From Flavobacterium sp. HTF (GTDB lineage Bacteria > Bacteroidota > Bacteroidia > Flavobacteriales > Flavobacteriaceae), in the NCBI RefSeq assembly GCF_003105115.1, contig NZ_QETH01000004.1:1-64000 (forward strand): 64,000 nucleotides of DNA, given 5' to 3'. The position numbers and the translations under genes are program-made. Each line of letters begins with the position of its first letter. Within the stretch, counting starts at the first letter, position 1. Below are positions 63,321 to 64,000 of this stretch, in pieces. The notes under the pieces were generated by a model that did not search any database, had not been told where the DNA came from, and saw nothing but the letters and a program-made list of their open reading frames with translations.

Positions 63321-64000
63321 CTAATTCTTATTGATACTGTATTGCGATTGCGTAACGTTTGCAAAAACCGTTTGCAGATCTGCAATTAAATCTTCAATAT
63401 CTTCTATTCCGACAGAGAGACGAACCAAATCTTTAGAAACTCCTGTCTCTAATTGCTCATCATCAGTCAATTGCTGATGCGTTGTGCTCGCCGGATGAAT
63501 AATTAATGATTTTGTATCTCCTATATTGGCTAAAAGCGAAAATAATTTTGTTTGGTCTACTACTTTTTTCGCAGCTTCAAAACCGCCTTTTAGTCCGAAA
63601 GTGATAATTCCGCTTTGGCCTTCCGGCAGGTATTCTTTTGCCAAATCAAAATATTTATTCGACTTTAAACCCGGATAATTTACCCACACAACCTCATCCT
63701 GCTGCTCTAACCATTCGGCCAGGGCCAATGCATTTTCACTGTGTTTCTTAATTCGGATTGGCAGTGTTTCTAATCCCTGAATAATCTGAAAAGCATTAAA
63801 CGGACTCAAAGCTGAACCAAAATCACGTAACCCTTCAATTCTTGCTTTTGCAATAAAAGCAGCATTTCCTAAAGCTTCGTGATAAACCAGGCCATGATAT
63901 CCTGCAGATGGTTCTGTAAATTCAGGGAATTTTCCGTTTGACCAGTCAAAAGTTCCGGCATCGATTATAACACCTCCTAATGAAGTTCCGTTTCCTGAAA
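63321..64000 (-). CDS. metY: O-acetylhomoserine sulfhydrylase (partial, 5' end beyond window)
   Basis: The frame is open to the right edge, giving about 226 residues of the C-terminal half. It reads from [19 protein letters not shown] through [35 protein letters not shown] and [36 protein letters not shown] is characteristic of MetY-type O-acetylhomoserine aminocarboxypropyltransferase. An internal TTG at 63809 is not the start. It makes homocysteine (or uses methanethiol) from O-acetylhomoserine. Confidence 0.93.
   Translation of the reverse strand, partial: SGNGTSLGGVIIDAGTFDWSNGKFPEFTEPSAGYHGLVYHEALGNAAFIAKARIEGLRDFGSALSPFNAFQIIQGLETLPIRIKKHSENALALAEWLEQQDEVVWVNYPGLKSNKYFDLAKEYLPEGQSGIITFGLKGGFEAAKKVVDQTKLFSLLANIGDTKSLIIHPASTTHQQLTDDEQLETGVSKDLVRLSVGIEDIEDLIADLQTVFANVTQSQYSINKN

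Noticed and set aside
63321..63809. Short 162-codon metY starting at 63809
   Set aside because: The frame is open to the window edge with conserved MetY sequence, so it is the 3' part of a longer gene.

Overview
The window is low-GC chromosomal DNA from a member of the Bacteroidota, most likely the genus Flavobacterium. This rests on recognition, not a database search: gliding-motility gene gldA, TonB-dependent receptors, lipoproteins with an acidic stretch after the lipid-bearing Cys, no Shine-Dalgarno sites, Bacteroidota -7 promoter boxes (TAnnTTTG) and AT-rich palindromic repeats between genes. There are no IS elements, phage genes, CRISPR arrays, rRNA or tRNA genes that I can see.

Layout. 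1-11450: a 30-codon mS38-like basic ribosomal protein gene, RNase G, PBP1C with its alpha-2-macroglobulin partner, a SUKH-like protein and tadA. 11500-17370: two tandem TonB-domain genes (the second cut by an in-frame stop), dxs, a DUF3078 protein and dGTPase. 17440-19824: an AT-rich two-gene insert coding for a sacsin-type ATPase fused to a NO VEIN/DUF3883 nuclease-like domain, preceded by a small unknown protein; this is the best candidate for an undescribed system. 19963-22903: Lrp/AsnC regulator divergent from metE with a 23-bp palindrome between them. 23200-28100: two paralogous outer-membrane barrels, gldA and a TonB-dependent receptor. 28265-33217: a receptor / DUF4374 lipoprotein / PepSY locus resembling the Bacteroides XusABC xenosiderophore system. 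33512-36958: PLP decarboxylase, dicarboxylate/amino-acid symporter, methyltransferase.

37198-64000 is a sulfur amino-acid hub. It holds metF, a MetH split into two genes behind a SAM-I riboswitch, an assimilatory sulfate operon (TauE permease, cysH, cysD, cysN, sulfite reductase with a C-terminal HEPN domain, siroheme genes cobA and sirC, and a flavin reductase), a second TauE gene, an Rrf2 regulator, metZ, an OsmC protein, thrA and metX behind a second SAM-I riboswitch, a homoserine-dehydrogenase paralog with altered active-site loops, and the 3' part of metY running off the right edge. Sulfate is reduced to sulfide; ThrA and MetX supply O-acetylhomoserine; MetY/MetZ join the two; MetE or MetH with MetF complete methionine.

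The most interesting regulatory element is at 61334-61468: a 21-codon leader peptide ending Cys-Val-Cys-Val-Cys-stop, followed by an intrinsic terminator and, just after the stop codon, a segment able to pair with the terminator's 5' arm. This has the layout of a cysteine-sensing transcription attenuator.
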